Position numbers and translations under genes: made by a program. 38,647 nt of DNA from Kroppenstedtia guangzhouensis (GTDB lineage: Bacteria; Bacillota; Bacilli; Thermoactinomycetales; DSM-45169): NCBI RefSeq assembly GCF_014637345.1, contig NZ_BMEX01000021.1:1-38647 (forward strand), read 5' to 3'. The notes below the pieces were generated by a model. It was not told the origin of the DNA. It made no database searches and saw only the letters and a program-made list of their open reading frames with translations. Below are positions 9,146 through 17,554 of the stretch, piece by piece. Position 1 is the stretch's first letter. Every line of letters begins with the position of its first letter.

Positions 9146-9361
9146 TCAGAAGTTGTCAAAGTCCTTTTGTGTGGCCCTTCTTGCCCTCATTTTCCGGCTT
9201 TTCGGATCGTTCATCTCGATATATTCCTCAATGAAATCCAGACACATCCCAACCGTCATGTCCTCCAAATCATCTCGCTGCAATCCTACTTGTCGACAAA
9301 TGAAGAGGAACGAATCCGTGGTAATCGGCTCCCCCCGTTCCGTTCCTCTTTTTTCGTCTAT
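9146..9361 (-). CDS. gpT-like extension of the tail assembly chaperone (made by -1 frameshift)
   Basis: This open frame of 71 codons overlaps the end of the gpG-like gene and has no start codon or ribosome binding site of its own. It begins at the run of nine A (minus strand of 9361-9369). A -1 slip on AAA AAA fuses the 116-residue gpG-like protein to these 71 residues (starting IDEKRG, ending RATQKDFDNF). The ending with Asp-Phe-Asp-x-Phe is characteristic of Firmicute gpT-type chaperone tails. The frame closes 22 bases before the tape measure start. The fusion product would assemble around the tape measure protein. Confidence 0.8.
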   Translation of the reverse strand: MDEKRGTERGEPITTDSFLFICRQVGLQRDDLEDMTVGMCLDFIEEYIEMNDPKSRKMRARRATQKDFDNF

Positions 9362-9369
9362 TTTTTTTT
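9305..9369 (-). promoter_or_regulatory. programmed -1 frameshift signal
   Basis: The slippery run of nine A (9361-9369) ends just before the gpG stop TAG (9358-9360). About 12 bases downstream in the mRNA an 8-bp perfect stem GAGGAACG/CGUUCCUC (9341-9348 with 9305-9312) can extend by a G-U and an A-U pair. Slip site, spacer and stem-loop are the three standard parts of a frameshift cassette. Confidence 0.8.
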
Positions 9370-9708
9370 ACCCTGAATCGTTGCGATAATCATGTCCTGC
9401 AATGCTGGAATGACTTCAATCATCGGGAACTCATCAAATCCATCTAACCAGGTGATAGGGTCTGGGATCTTGGGATCAGCCGTTTTGGCCATTGTCCAAG
9501 CGATATTGTAAAAAACCTCGAAATCCAATCCTTGCAGATCATCCGGCTTGATTTCTTCGGGTTTCAACTCACCCAGTTTCTCCAGTGCTCCCATTTTGAT
9601 GATTTCAGAAAAGAAATCCTTCCCGAACTGAGCTTTGAAGCGGAGAGGAGTGGCCGCCGTGGACTTAAAACGCACCTCTTTTCCATCGATTGTCAGTGTT
9701 TTTTCCAT
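9358..9708 (-). CDS. tail assembly chaperone, gpG-like
   Basis: A 116-residue protein ending IQGKKK at the A-run where frameshifting occurs. It resembles the short tail chaperones encoded between major tail protein and tape measure in siphophages (equivalent to lambda gpG); these coat the tape measure during tail assembly and are absent from the virion. Its ATG overlaps the stop of the major tail protein (TAATG) and is preceded by GAAGGG supplied by the last codons of that gene. Confidence 0.88.
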   Translation of the reverse strand: MEKTLTIDGKEVRFKSTAATPLRFKAQFGKDFFSEIIKMGALEKLGELKPEEIKPDDLQGLDFEVFYNIAWTMAKTADPKIPDPITWLDGFDEFPMIEVIPALQDMIIATIQGKKK

Positions 9709-10295
9709 TACCCTTCAACGCCTCCTCCGCCGCCACTCCCATTCCCTTCATATACCGCCGTGTACCACGCGTCATATACGGCAGCCGGTGTTGTTTCCGT
9801 GGTTTTAGTCTTAACGGCACCATCAGGACGTGGGCTCGCAATGAAGGTGAGTTCGTTTGGAGTCGGCTCCACGGAATCCGTCTTGGTGGAGCTGGTAACT
9901 GTCGGACGATTCGCTGTGCAGTTGTAAAGGACATGTCGGGTTGCTTTCACGTCGCCGTCAAACTCAAACAGCAAAGCAAACGGTTTTCCCTTCGCCGAGT
10001 TTTTTTCCGTTAAAACCATGTCCGTCTCGTCTTTTTCCTCTCCCAACGCATCCATGGCGAATTGCTCAGGAATCAGAGCAATGGAGAGCGTCCCCTCATA
10101 GCCTTGGTTGTTACTCGCAGAATAATAGAGCGTGTTATCTGCGTAAAACTCCACCATTTCCCCACGCGGCTCCAGGGACAGCTCGACAGCTCCGGGAATA
10201 CGAACCGGCGTGTCATAAGTGATTGTTCCATCTGGCCCGACTGTAAAAGTTGCATAATGCACGTTCTTAATTCCAAAGTTGACCTTGTTAGCCAT
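9708..10295 (-). CDS. major tail tube protein
   Basis: A 195-residue protein resembling the phi13-type major tail protein family (start MANKVNFGIKNVHYA, with the conserved stretches about pre-set beta strands and the 'NQGYEGTLSIALIPEQF' segment). It polymerises as stacked hexamers to form the tail tube. The last 60 residues are rich in Thr, Ser and Gly and may be a surface-exposed addition. The final residues GGGVEG are shared with the major capsid protein. It starts with ATG after GGAGTGG and is followed by the coupled chaperone gene. Confidence 0.92.
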   Translation of the reverse strand: MANKVNFGIKNVHYATFTVGPDGTITYDTPVRIPGAVELSLEPRGEMVEFYADNTLYYSASNNQGYEGTLSIALIPEQFAMDALGEEKDETDMVLTEKNSAKGKPFALLFEFDGDVKATRHVLYNCTANRPTVTSSTKTDSVEPTPNELTFIASPRPDGAVKTKTTETTPAAVYDAWYTAVYEGNGSGGGGGVEG

Positions 10296-10616
10296 TCAAA
10301 CCACTCCGATCTCATAGATTTTCTGGAACAGCTTTTCCGCTTCGATCCATATTTCCGTGGTCTCATATACCAAATGATTGGCGTCCAAAGCGGATTCCAA
10401 AGCGGCTTCAGCCTCTAAATCCTTTTTGTCAGTATAAAGTTCAATCGAAATGTTGCTGATCTTTTTGTATACCCGGTTGTCTGCAAAAAAGTTAGCCGAA
10501 TCATCGACTTGATACGTAATAAACGGCGGAGGAGGGACGTTGTTGCTGATGAAATGCGAGTAGGACACGGGATAACCGGTGCTTTTAAGGATCGTTGCCA
10601 GCTCGGCCAACGTCAT
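10296..10616 (-). CDS. tail terminator / tail completion protein
   Basis: A 106-residue protein in the slot between the HK97 gp10-like protein and the major tail protein, where siphophages encode the tail terminator that caps the tube and joins it to the head. The segment PPPFITYQ...NFFADN...YKKISNISIELYTD is typical of Firmicute tail terminator proteins (SPP1 gp17-like). Its start overlaps the stop of the preceding gene by 4 bases. Confidence 0.8.
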   Translation of the reverse strand: MTLAELATILKSTGYPVSYSHFISNNVPPPPFITYQVDDSANFFADNRVYKKISNISIELYTDKKDLEAEAALESALDANHLVYETTEIWIEAEKLFQKIYEIGVV

Positions 10617-10969
10617 CCCCGGATCACCTTCTCAGATTTCTGGACATATTCCTGAATCGCTTCCTCCTCCACCGGGCCAATATGCGGAATACCCGCCACC
10701 CGCCCTCCGCCACGTTTAGCGTGTCCATGTTCAAGCAAGTGGGTCAGCTGATAATCCGTTGCGTTGTGGACAACCCAAGCTCTCCCTATTTTTTTCGCGC
10801 GCCATCCCCTCGCATAGTCCCCGGTATCCTTCGGGCTTCTTTGTTTCAGCTTTTTAACTGCGTTTTTGGCAGCAGCTTCCTTCGCTTCTTCCAGACCTTC
10901 CGATACTTCTTCCGTATAGTCCTTCAGTGCCTGTGAAATCTCTCTTGAAAGATCCTCAATTCTAGCCAT
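10613..10969 (-). CDS. HK97 gp10-like head-tail joining / tail component protein
   Basis: A 118-residue basic protein with the HK97 gp10 family pattern: a helical, Glu-rich N-terminus, then SPKDTGDYARGW, a short beta segment, HLLEHGHAKRGGGRVAG and PHIGPVEEEA. In this family the protein acts at the head-tail interface. I start at the ATG at 10969, where AAAGGGTGG precedes; the frame continues upstream, but those codons overlap the previous gene. Overlap with the previous gene is 8 bases. Confidence 0.88.
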   Translation of the reverse strand: MARIEDLSREISQALKDYTEEVSEGLEEAKEAAAKNAVKKLKQRSPKDTGDYARGWRAKKIGRAWVVHNATDYQLTHLLEHGHAKRGGGRVAGIPHIGPVEEEAIQEYVQKSEKVIRG

Positions 10970-11264
10970 CAGCAGCCACCCTTTCACAAGTGATCCGGGT
11001 CTTTTCCCCACGTGTTTCCGTTCGGATGATCCGATACTTGATCCCGTTGTGTTTCAACTGCCGTTCATTCGCATATTCAAAGGTGTACACCTCGAACAAC
11101 TTGGACGGCCGGAGCCCGGCTGCTACCGCGTTGTAATATTCAGCCTGGCCGACAGACATTTCATTAGCGAATACCTGCCGCTCCGTCTCCTGTTCGATCT
11201 GGTTCCCGATCTCATCTTCTATGATTTCGATCCCCACCAGGTGGATCACGTCATTGTGTCTCAT
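10962..11264 (-). CDS. head closure / head-tail adaptor protein
   Basis: A 100-residue protein in the position of SPP1 gp16/HK97 gp7-type head closure proteins, which stop DNA leaking from the portal and receive the tail. It is beta-rich (VIHLVGIEIIEDEIGNQIE, LFEVYTFEYANERQLKHNG, KYRIIRTE). The ATG at 11264 has GGTGG five bases upstream; a GTG at 11285 lacks a site. It overlaps the connector gene by 14 bases. Confidence 0.78.
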   Translation of the reverse strand: MRHNDVIHLVGIEIIEDEIGNQIEQETERQVFANEMSVGQAEYYNAVAAGLRPSKLFEVYTFEYANERQLKHNGIKYRIIRTETRGEKTRITCERVAADG

Positions 11265-11547
11265 TTGAACCACCGTTGTAATCACTTGCCAGGGCTAAGT
11301 GTTGTTTAAGCATAATATAAGACTGCGTAAAGCGCTCTGCATCCGGATTATCGTAGCCAAAATACGCTTTACAATAGGTGATGATCGCTCGTTTAATGAG
11401 CGCATCCGTGTCGTCATTTACCTTCAAAGCAGAAACACCCGACTGAATTAAGTCCAGTCGGGCCGCATCAATCAAAGTTTCAATTTCATTATCAAATGCC
11501 GTATTTGCTGTGCTAATACGTAATGTTTGCTTTACATCATCCAACAT
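11251..11547 (-). CDS. head-tail connector protein, HK97 gp6-like
   Basis: A 98-residue, mostly helical protein starting MLDDVKQTLRIS with the conserved pattern of gp6-like connectors (short helices, LIDAARLDLIQSGV, then a YCKAYFGYDNPDAERF helix). The connector forms a ring under the portal. It follows the capsid genes directly. A weak site, GCGAGTG, precedes the ATG, so coupling to the preceding gene (2-base gap) probably helps. Confidence 0.85.
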   Translation of the reverse strand: MLDDVKQTLRISTANTAFDNEIETLIDAARLDLIQSGVSALKVNDDTDALIKRAIITYCKAYFGYDNPDAERFTQSYIMLKQHLALASDYNGGSNETQ

Positions 11548-11549
11548 AA

Positions 11550-12014
11550 TTAAACACTCGCTTTCTTGCGAGTGCGTTTAGACTTGGTTTCTTTTTCTAC
11601 TTGCGGCATTGCTAATACTTGTTCTTGCGATGGTGGCATTGTTCCATATTTACGAAAAAACGCCACCACTTCTCCGGCTTTTACAGAATGTAATGTGCAC
11701 CCAATGTGATTTCCATCAGCAGGAACATAATGTTTTACCCTACCGTCTTCTGTACATTGGACAGCCGTTCCAGCGGGCAAATCCTCTACGGCCTCTACTT
11801 CCCAGATTGGGTTATCCTTGATAGCGACATTCACAAATTCACCTGCCTTTAGTTCTTTGCTCGTCACAAAATCAGGAATCCAACCCAAACGAGAAGGGAT
11901 AAGATAGATAGTTTCCCATCCTTCCTCCGGGTCTCCTCCCGAATTTATGCCACCCAACCCTAATAAACGATAAGCAGGGATATCCTCTACAACCTTAGCT
12001 TTAAAATTGGTCAT
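11550..12014 (-). CDS. capsid-accessory (possible head decoration) protein
   Basis: A 154-residue protein between major capsid and connector genes. Residues about 70-120 (PAGTAVQCTEDGRVKHYV, then GNHIGCTLHSVKAGEVVAFF) resemble the small beta-barrel proteins of the DUF2190/head decoration type, which bind the outside of the shell. The C-terminal 15 residues are a Lys/Arg-rich tail (KSKRTRKKASV). The start ATG overlaps the capsid stop (TAATG) and depends on the GAAGGG within the capsid gene's last codons. The decoration role is inferred from position and fold pattern. Confidence 0.6.
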   Translation of the reverse strand: MTNFKAKVVEDIPAYRLLGLGGINSGGDPEEGWETIYLIPSRLGWIPDFVTSKELKAGEFVNVAIKDNPIWEVEAVEDLPAGTAVQCTEDGRVKHYVPADGNHIGCTLHSVKAGEVVAFFRKYGTMPPSQEQVLAMPQVEKETKSKRTRKKASV

Positions 12015-13213
12015 TACCCTTCAACACCTCCACCGGCTGCTTTATTCAAGACGACCAAGGAGTTCTTATCGACAACTTTACCGTCAACAATCATGACAGC
12101 TTTCGTCACTTGATCGTCGGTTTCGTTATCTTCATAACGTTTCACACCCATTTGATAGTTCGTGTTCAAAATGTAGTCGGAGAAGTTGAACAAGAAAGCA
12201 AACGGGCTTCCATCTGCGGCAGTGTCGAAACTATCAATGTAATTGCACAATACGACATTCCGTCCCAAAAGAGTGCGCTCAGGACTACCATTGATGCCAT
12301 AATTAACACGGGCAATAGGTTGTCCATTGTTGTCCACCATACCGACAAATTTCATGAACGTTTTCTTCGTCATCACCCAAACAGCACCCGTTTCATACTC
12401 AAGCGGCAATGCGGATTCAGCATCAATCAGGGTTTGGTAATTGATTTCAGAAACATCAATGGATTGTCCAGCTTCAGGTGTTTCAGCCAAAATACCCGTT
12501 GGCTTGCCTACACCATCACCGCTGATGATGGCTTGTTCAAGCGCCTTAGTCATGGCTTCGACAACGTTGTTGATCAGCGTAGATTCAAAGACGGCCAAGG
12601 CCATCGTGTCCACTTCAAGCGAAACGGCAACCGCACAGCGCAACTTGTGGTAAGCGAAGGTAATCTGTCCGGTTGTTTTCTTTTGCTTGTCGCTTCCTCC
12701 CCCTTCTGCCACCCAAGTGGCAACAGGTTTCACAGTGGATGTCGGAACGGTTACCCCGCCGCGAATAGCTGTACGAGTGACAAGCGGAAGAATCATGCCC
12801 GTTGCTTCCAGCTTCTCAACAATCCGGCTTAAAACCGTTTCCGGAATAACAGATCCCACGTCCGTGGTGTAAGTCACTTCATCCTGTCTCAATTCGGCAG
12901 GGATCTTATCGCCACGCAATACATAATTCATAAACGCTTTACGGTATTCAACAGAGTCTGTTCCAAGTTCACGGTTTTCTGTTTGTTGTTGAGCATTGAA
13001 AGTCTCAATCGTGCGGGTTTGCGTTTCTCCGCTTTCAATCTGTTTTGTTTCTACCAGCAAACGCTGGCGGGTTTCCAATTCTTCAAGCTCTCCATTCAAT
13101 TCTCTAACTTCCTTTTCAAGTTCTTTCAAATCAACCTCTTGACTTCGTTTTTCATCGTTCAAAATTTCGTTGATTTCAGCCTTACGCTGTTTAATTTCTT
13201 CAATTCTGTTCAT
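12014..13213 (-). CDS. major capsid protein, HK97 fold
   Basis: A 399-residue shell protein. The first 65 residues are a charged coiled coil (MNRIEEIKQRKAEINEIL onward) equivalent to the HK97 delta domain, which guides assembly and is removed by the protease. The rest fits the HK97 fold: N-arm, spine helix region LEQAIISGDGVGKPTGIL, and A-domain SDYILNTN with VMIVDGKVVDKNSLVVL near the end. The last residues are GGGVEG, the same as in the tail tube protein. The start has AGGAGTG seven bases upstream. It lies between protease and connector genes. Confidence 0.96.
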   Translation of the reverse strand: MNRIEEIKQRKAEINEILNDEKRSQEVDLKELEKEVRELNGELEELETRQRLLVETKQIESGETQTRTIETFNAQQQTENRELGTDSVEYRKAFMNYVLRGDKIPAELRQDEVTYTTDVGSVIPETVLSRIVEKLEATGMILPLVTRTAIRGGVTVPTSTVKPVATWVAEGGGSDKQKKTTGQITFAYHKLRCAVAVSLEVDTMALAVFESTLINNVVEAMTKALEQAIISGDGVGKPTGILAETPEAGQSIDVSEINYQTLIDAESALPLEYETGAVWVMTKKTFMKFVGMVDNNGQPIARVNYGINGSPERTLLGRNVVLCNYIDSFDTAADGSPFAFLFNFSDYILNTNYQMGVKRYEDNETDDQVTKAVMIVDGKVVDKNSLVVLNKAAGGGVEG

Positions 13214-13225
13214 TATAAATCACTC

Positions 13226-13789
13226 CTATAGATTATTTAAGATCAAAATCTTAGTCCGTAGCTCTTCAAATTCTTCTTTAAGAGGGTCATAGCCCCTAGC
13301 GCTTACCTCGCTATCTGGATAAGCGGGGAAAGCGACTGCCGAGACTTCCAGTAATCGGGCTTTCGTAATTGTCCTCAATGGCATATCATCATCTTCGTCT
13401 AGATCGTGGCTTATCATTTGAAAGCCAAAACTCACTCCGTCCACATCACCCCTTTGAATTGATTTATAAACGTCTTCTCCTAAAGTGGTATCAGGAAGAT
13501 CCAGTTCAAAGCGCAAACCTATATCATCTTCTTCTAATCGCAAAGTTCCGTTTTTAGTGCGTCCCAGAACTTTTGATGGGTCATGAGACCACAAAAAACG
13601 CTGATCATCTTCAATCAGCGAATCAGAAAAAGCCCCTTTTTGAAATTGTTCGCGGAACTTGCGGAAGTATCCCAGCACATGAGATTTCTTTTCCCATTTG
13701 ACAGCATACCCGCTTATTGTTCGTTTGCCGTCTTCGTTTTCCCTAATCTGTATCTCCCGGGTCATCTCCCGCGTCTCCGTCTTGTCCAT
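13226..13789 (-). CDS. prohead protease, HK97 family
   Basis: A 187-residue serine protease of the U35/S78 family that removes the capsid delta domain. Visible marks are ISGYAVKWEKKSHV, the catalytic His in FLWSHDPSKVLGR, and the Ser in GDVDGVSFGF, followed by ITKARLLEVSAVAFPAYPD. The gene overlaps the portal 3' end by 47 bases. Two adjacent ATG codons (13792 and 13789) follow GGAGGTGAGG; I use the second because of its spacing. The longer frame to 13864 has no site. Confidence 0.93.
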   Translation of the reverse strand: MDKTETREMTREIQIRENEDGKRTISGYAVKWEKKSHVLGYFRKFREQFQKGAFSDSLIEDDQRFLWSHDPSKVLGRTKNGTLRLEEDDIGLRFELDLPDTTLGEDVYKSIQRGDVDGVSFGFQMISHDLDEDDDMPLRTITKARLLEVSAVAFPAYPDSEVSARGYDPLKEEFEELRTKILILNNL

Positions 13790-14951
13790 CATCCTCACCT
13801 CCTTCACTGACTGGTGCAGTATCCAAACGCCTAACAGGTTGGTCGCCACCTTCGATAGGTGCAAGGTTCAATATTTTCCTCCACTCGTTAGGAGTAAGCG
13901 CCCCTCGATCAACCATGCGTTCAAGTCCCAACTTTGTATTCATTGAAGCGTATTGCAGGCTGATGGATTCAAACACAATCCTGTTCCCATGTCCGCGTTC
14001 ACGCCGGGTAAAAAGCTTTCGGGTGTACTCGTTCGCCAACTGCATGGCCACAGGTTCTATGACTGATTCGTAATATGCGTTCCACTCATCCTCTGTATAG
14101 TTGCTTTGGACAATCTTCTTATTGGTATTGAAAAAATAATAGATGCGCTCAACGACATTCACCATCTGATGTTCATTCGGCACATAATTTTTTGGATCAA
14201 CTTGTTGGGCATCAGCTTTTGCATCCACAGCAGCCGCGCCAATTGTCTTGCTATCCGATGATAAAAAGTCATTCACGAATCTTTCAGTTTCACTGGTGAT
14301 GTCCTCTGGTCTCAAAGTCTGGTTAAATTTCAATAACCAGCGGATGATGTTTGAGTTTTTGATGGCCTTGACCATGCCTTGGTCAATCGTCTTGACGACA
14401 TGCATCAGATCAATAAGCGCTTCCTGCGGGCTATCTCCAAACAAGTTGTGATTGTTAAAATCCTGCCTCAAATGAATAACATCTGAATACGGAGAAACCA
14501 TTCGTTTCCCATCTTCAAAATAAAAGCGAAGAAACATGTCACCTTTTGGCCCCTCTAACATTTCCACTTCGATTGCAGGAATAGGGTAAATTTCAGTAGG
14601 GAGTAAGGCGTTCTCGTCCCTTTTTATCAAAGCAAAAGCATTGTTATTCAGTTCTAATTGTACGGCCAGTTTTTCTTGTAGCATTTGACCGCTCATTAAA
14701 GGATTGGGATCTTGTAGCAACAGTTTTATGTTAGTGTCAGGACTCTCAGCAAAACCGTTCTGATTGTCACGGATGTGTTTGCCTACCAACTTACCTATCG
14801 CTCGGGCTTTCGGACGGATGCAAGCTCTGACAATATCACTTTTATATACGTTCCCTTTCCAAGCGTAAAACCCATCGCCTAAATCAGTAATGAGTTTATA
14901 ACTTGTAACCGGGCGTTGTTTGGTAAGTTTTCCAAACATCCATTCTACCAA
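13743..14951 (-). CDS. portal protein, HK97 family
   Basis: A 402-residue protein that forms the dodecameric DNA gate at one capsid vertex and binds terminase and connector. Recognisable segments are PKARAIGKLVGKHIRD, LLLQDPNPLMSGQMLQEKL, NNNAFALIKRD and DVIHLRQDFNNHNLFGDSP, all typical of HK97-type portals. The C-terminus is an Asp/Gly-rich tail. The start is TTG at 14951, with GGGGGGTG about 13 bases upstream; an internal ATG at 14939 is possible. Confidence 0.95.
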   Translation of the reverse strand: MVEWMFGKLTKQRPVTSYKLITDLGDGFYAWKGNVYKSDIVRACIRPKARAIGKLVGKHIRDNQNGFAESPDTNIKLLLQDPNPLMSGQMLQEKLAVQLELNNNAFALIKRDENALLPTEIYPIPAIEVEMLEGPKGDMFLRFYFEDGKRMVSPYSDVIHLRQDFNNHNLFGDSPQEALIDLMHVVKTIDQGMVKAIKNSNIIRWLLKFNQTLRPEDITSETERFVNDFLSSDSKTIGAAAVDAKADAQQVDPKNYVPNEHQMVNVVERIYYFFNTNKKIVQSNYTEDEWNAYYESVIEPVAMQLANEYTRKLFTRRERGHGNRIVFESISLQYASMNTKLGLERMVDRGALTPNEWRKILNLAPIEGGDQPVRRLDTAPVSEGGEDDGQDGDAGDDPGDTD

Positions 14952-14988
14952 TCCAATCTAAATCACCCCCCTTCATATTCCATCACCA

Positions 14989-15423
14989 CTATGACGCAAT
15001 AATCCCCGCCGCTCTTAATGCCGACAACAATTCATTCATTTTTTCTTCTAATGTTGCAATGTCAGGAGCATCCACGCTATCAGCAACTGCCGCAGCTTGG
15101 CTGGCTGTTAATTTGGAGTTAAGTTCAGTTTGAAGATTATTAACCTCGCTTATTTCGTGCGTATGTGATTGTGGAGGGAATGAAGTAGGTTTATTCTGTA
15201 CGTCTTCCCATGACACCGTTCCCCCACCAACCCCTTGCAGTAAAGACACCAAACTGTAAATGTTGCCGTCCTCCCCTATGATCTTATCGCCTTGCGGTGC
15301 ATAAGAGTTTATGTCTACCGCTTGGCTTGTAATGGGAGTGCCACCCCCGAGCAGATCGACAATGTTATGCGTTTGTCCATCATCCGTTTGGATGCGTCCG
15401 CTTCTCGGGCTGTAATTCGGCAT
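14989..15423 (-). CDS. small fibre-like structural protein in the head module
   Basis: A 144-residue protein, ATG after TAAGGAG. The middle has the phage fibre repeat signature VSWEDVQNKPTSFPPQSHTH followed by ISEVNNLQTELNSKL, which forms triple-stranded beta structure in tail and head fibres. The end, about 25 residues with EKMNELLSALRAAGII, matches the trimerising helix seen at the end of phage head-fibre/decoration proteins. Its place between terminase and portal, far from the tail-tip genes, favours a head fibre or capsid decoration. The exact role is inferred. Confidence 0.65.
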   Translation of the reverse strand: MPNYSPRSGRIQTDDGQTHNIVDLLGGGTPITSQAVDINSYAPQGDKIIGEDGNIYSLVSLLQGVGGGTVSWEDVQNKPTSFPPQSHTHEISEVNNLQTELNSKLTASQAAAVADSVDAPDIATLEEKMNELLSALRAAGIIAS

Positions 15424-15435
15424 CGTTATCACTCC

Positions 15436-17100
15436 TTAAATCAGGTTGACATAATCTTGATGCTTGTCCTGATAAATGACATAAGCATTGAGCATAGCAG
15501 CCGCGCCATCAATGCGTCTTTTTTGCTGTTTTCCTTTGGACGGCTGGATGTTGTCGTTCTTGTCTACATCAATATTTGTATTTGACAAACACCATTTTGT
15601 AATGGGGTTGTTGCCGTAGTTGATTCGTTTCGCTTCCAAATCTGCTCCCATGGATTTCATCGGACCGGATAATGTTTTCTTTCCCTGGACGACTGGGATC
15701 ATGGAATCCTTGCCGAAGTTGTTTTGCATGTCCTCGACAAAATACGTCGCACTCCATGAGTCATAGCCCACCCAAGGAATATATAGGTCATACTCGTTTT
15801 GCAATTCCAGAAACCATTCAACCACAAGTTTGTAATGAACTTTATTTCCTGGTGAAGTTCTTAAAAGTCCCTGTTCTTTCCACACATCATAAGGAACACG
15901 GTCTTCATGCACCCGTTTTTCAAGTAAATCCTCTGGCAACCAGTACATGTGTGTGACATATACGGTGTCATCATCCGGCACTTGAAACAAAGCACATGCG
16001 GCAGTTAAGTCTGTTGTGCTGGATAAGTCACATCCCCCAATGCCGTATCTTGGTTTCAACTCTTTGATATTGAATGTCGCTTGGTTATTTAGTTGTTCAA
16101 ATGTCAACCATGCTTCCGAAGTAGTTTCTCTAATATTAAAATCCTTTGTCAGTAAGTTCTTGACCAACAAAGGATTCGCTTTAGCTTTATTAACTTTACG
16201 TTCCAGCTCATCACGATTTTTGATGGTTCCTAATCCCGGATTTGCTTTTTTCCATGCATCCGGATTCGTCCATTCTTCGCGTTTATCCAGTTCGTAGATG
16301 ATCGGTAATACGTGTTCATCCTTATAACCATTTGGGTCATCATAACCATTGATAATACGTTCACACTCATCATATTTGATATCGAAGATCCCTTCACGAA
16401 CCGTCCCCGCTGTCGTCGTGATAATTGACAAGGGTTGTTCCCTGGCCGTCATACCATCAACGATCACATCATATAGGTTTTTATCCTCGATTGCGTGAAG
16501 CTCATCGATCAGTGCGCAATGAACGTTTAATCCGTCCAGGGTATTACTATCACTGGATAGTGGCTTAAACGATCCATCATTAAAGTCTGATAACAATTCA
16601 GCTACCAGAGAACGGATTCTTTTTCGCAATACAGGCGATTTTTTGACCATGCGCTTGGATTCTAACCATACAATTTTTGCTTGATCCTTTTTTGTAGCAG
16701 CGGATACGACTTCCGGCCCTGGCTCCCCGTCGGCAAGCAGCATATATAAAGCAATTGCCGATCCCCAAGCAGATTTCCCATTCTTCCGGGCAACAATCAA
16801 GATAAACTCTCGGTATTTGCGCGTGCCGTCTATTTTGTGCACAAAGCCAAACAACGCCGCCGTCATTGCTTTTTGCCACAGTTCCAATTTAAACGGCTGC
16901 CCACCCATTTTACCCTTGCTGTGTTTGCAAAAACGTTCTATAAACTCTATGGCATGGTTTGCGCGTTCATCTGAATACTCATAAACAGAATCTTTGTCGT
17001 AGATATCATCCACAAGTTTCTTATAGACACGCCTAATCTTATCCCCGACTACCTCTTTCCCTGAATCGATCTTTTCCCAATACTTAATAATAGGGTTCAT
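15436..17100 (-). CDS. terminase large subunit (HK97-type)
   Basis: A 554-residue packaging motor. The ATPase domain has a Walker A-like VARKNGKS (103-110) and Walker B ALIDE (196-200), with the coupling motif SIITTTAG after it. The nuclease domain begins near GIGGCDLSSTTDLTA, where the first metal-binding Asp lies, and VGYDSW follows. It pumps DNA into the prohead and cuts concatemers. The ATG overlaps the TerS stop (ATGA). An HNH gene beside the terminase genes suggests cos-type (HK97-like) packaging; I could not locate a cos site. Confidence 0.97.
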   Translation of the reverse strand: MNPIIKYWEKIDSGKEVVGDKIRRVYKKLVDDIYDKDSVYEYSDERANHAIEFIERFCKHSKGKMGGQPFKLELWQKAMTAALFGFVHKIDGTRKYREFILIVARKNGKSAWGSAIALYMLLADGEPGPEVVSAATKKDQAKIVWLESKRMVKKSPVLRKRIRSLVAELLSDFNDGSFKPLSSDSNTLDGLNVHCALIDELHAIEDKNLYDVIVDGMTAREQPLSIITTTAGTVREGIFDIKYDECERIINGYDDPNGYKDEHVLPIIYELDKREEWTNPDAWKKANPGLGTIKNRDELERKVNKAKANPLLVKNLLTKDFNIRETTSEAWLTFEQLNNQATFNIKELKPRYGIGGCDLSSTTDLTAACALFQVPDDDTVYVTHMYWLPEDLLEKRVHEDRVPYDVWKEQGLLRTSPGNKVHYKLVVEWFLELQNEYDLYIPWVGYDSWSATYFVEDMQNNFGKDSMIPVVQGKKTLSGPMKSMGADLEAKRINYGNNPITKWCLSNTNIDVDKNDNIQPSKGKQQKRRIDGAAAMLNAYVIYQDKHQDYVNLI

Positions 17101-17456
17101 CGCCTGTTCACAAACGAGTCAAACCCATCATCTTCCCCGACGTCGTTTCCCTTTGGGAGAAGGTCAAACAACTTGGCGCAAGCCGTTGTATAACGGTTAA
17201 TCATGGCGTTATAGGACTTCTGAGCGGGATTCTCAATGAACATTTTCTGCGTTCCTTGCTCGAATTTGTAGGTCGGTCCTTTTCGTTTAATATCATCTTC
17301 CAAGATCTGAAGCGTAATTTTCATAAATGCAACCCGCTCAATCAATCTGTCCGCAACTTTCCGTTTTTCCTCGGATACTTCACTAAATATTGCCGCTAAT
17401 TTTTCCTTTTCCTGCTCGATTAATTCGTCTTGTTTTTTTGCACTTAACTTTGCCAA
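17097..17456 (-). CDS. terminase small subunit
   Basis: A protein of about 119 residues that recognises the packaging site. The helical core DRLIERVAFMKITLQILEDD, then GPTYKFEQGTQKMF and NPAQKSYNAMINRYTTACAKLFDLLPK, is typical of small terminases of Firmicute siphophages. I choose the TTG at 17456, nine bases after a run of seven G (GAGGGGGGG). The frame extends to 17537, but nothing upstream has a good site. Its stop overlaps the large subunit start. Confidence 0.88.
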   Translation of the reverse strand: MAKLSAKKQDELIEQEKEKLAAIFSEVSEEKRKVADRLIERVAFMKITLQILEDDIKRKGPTYKFEQGTQKMFIENPAQKSYNAMINRYTTACAKLFDLLPKGNDVGEDDGFDSFVNRR

Positions 17457-17554
17457 AAGATCATACCCCCCCTCGTGTAAGATGTCCTGCGTGTTACGCG
17501 AAACTCCCCGCACCGGTCCCCAGCATCCACCCAACAAAAATAAAATAGGGGGGA

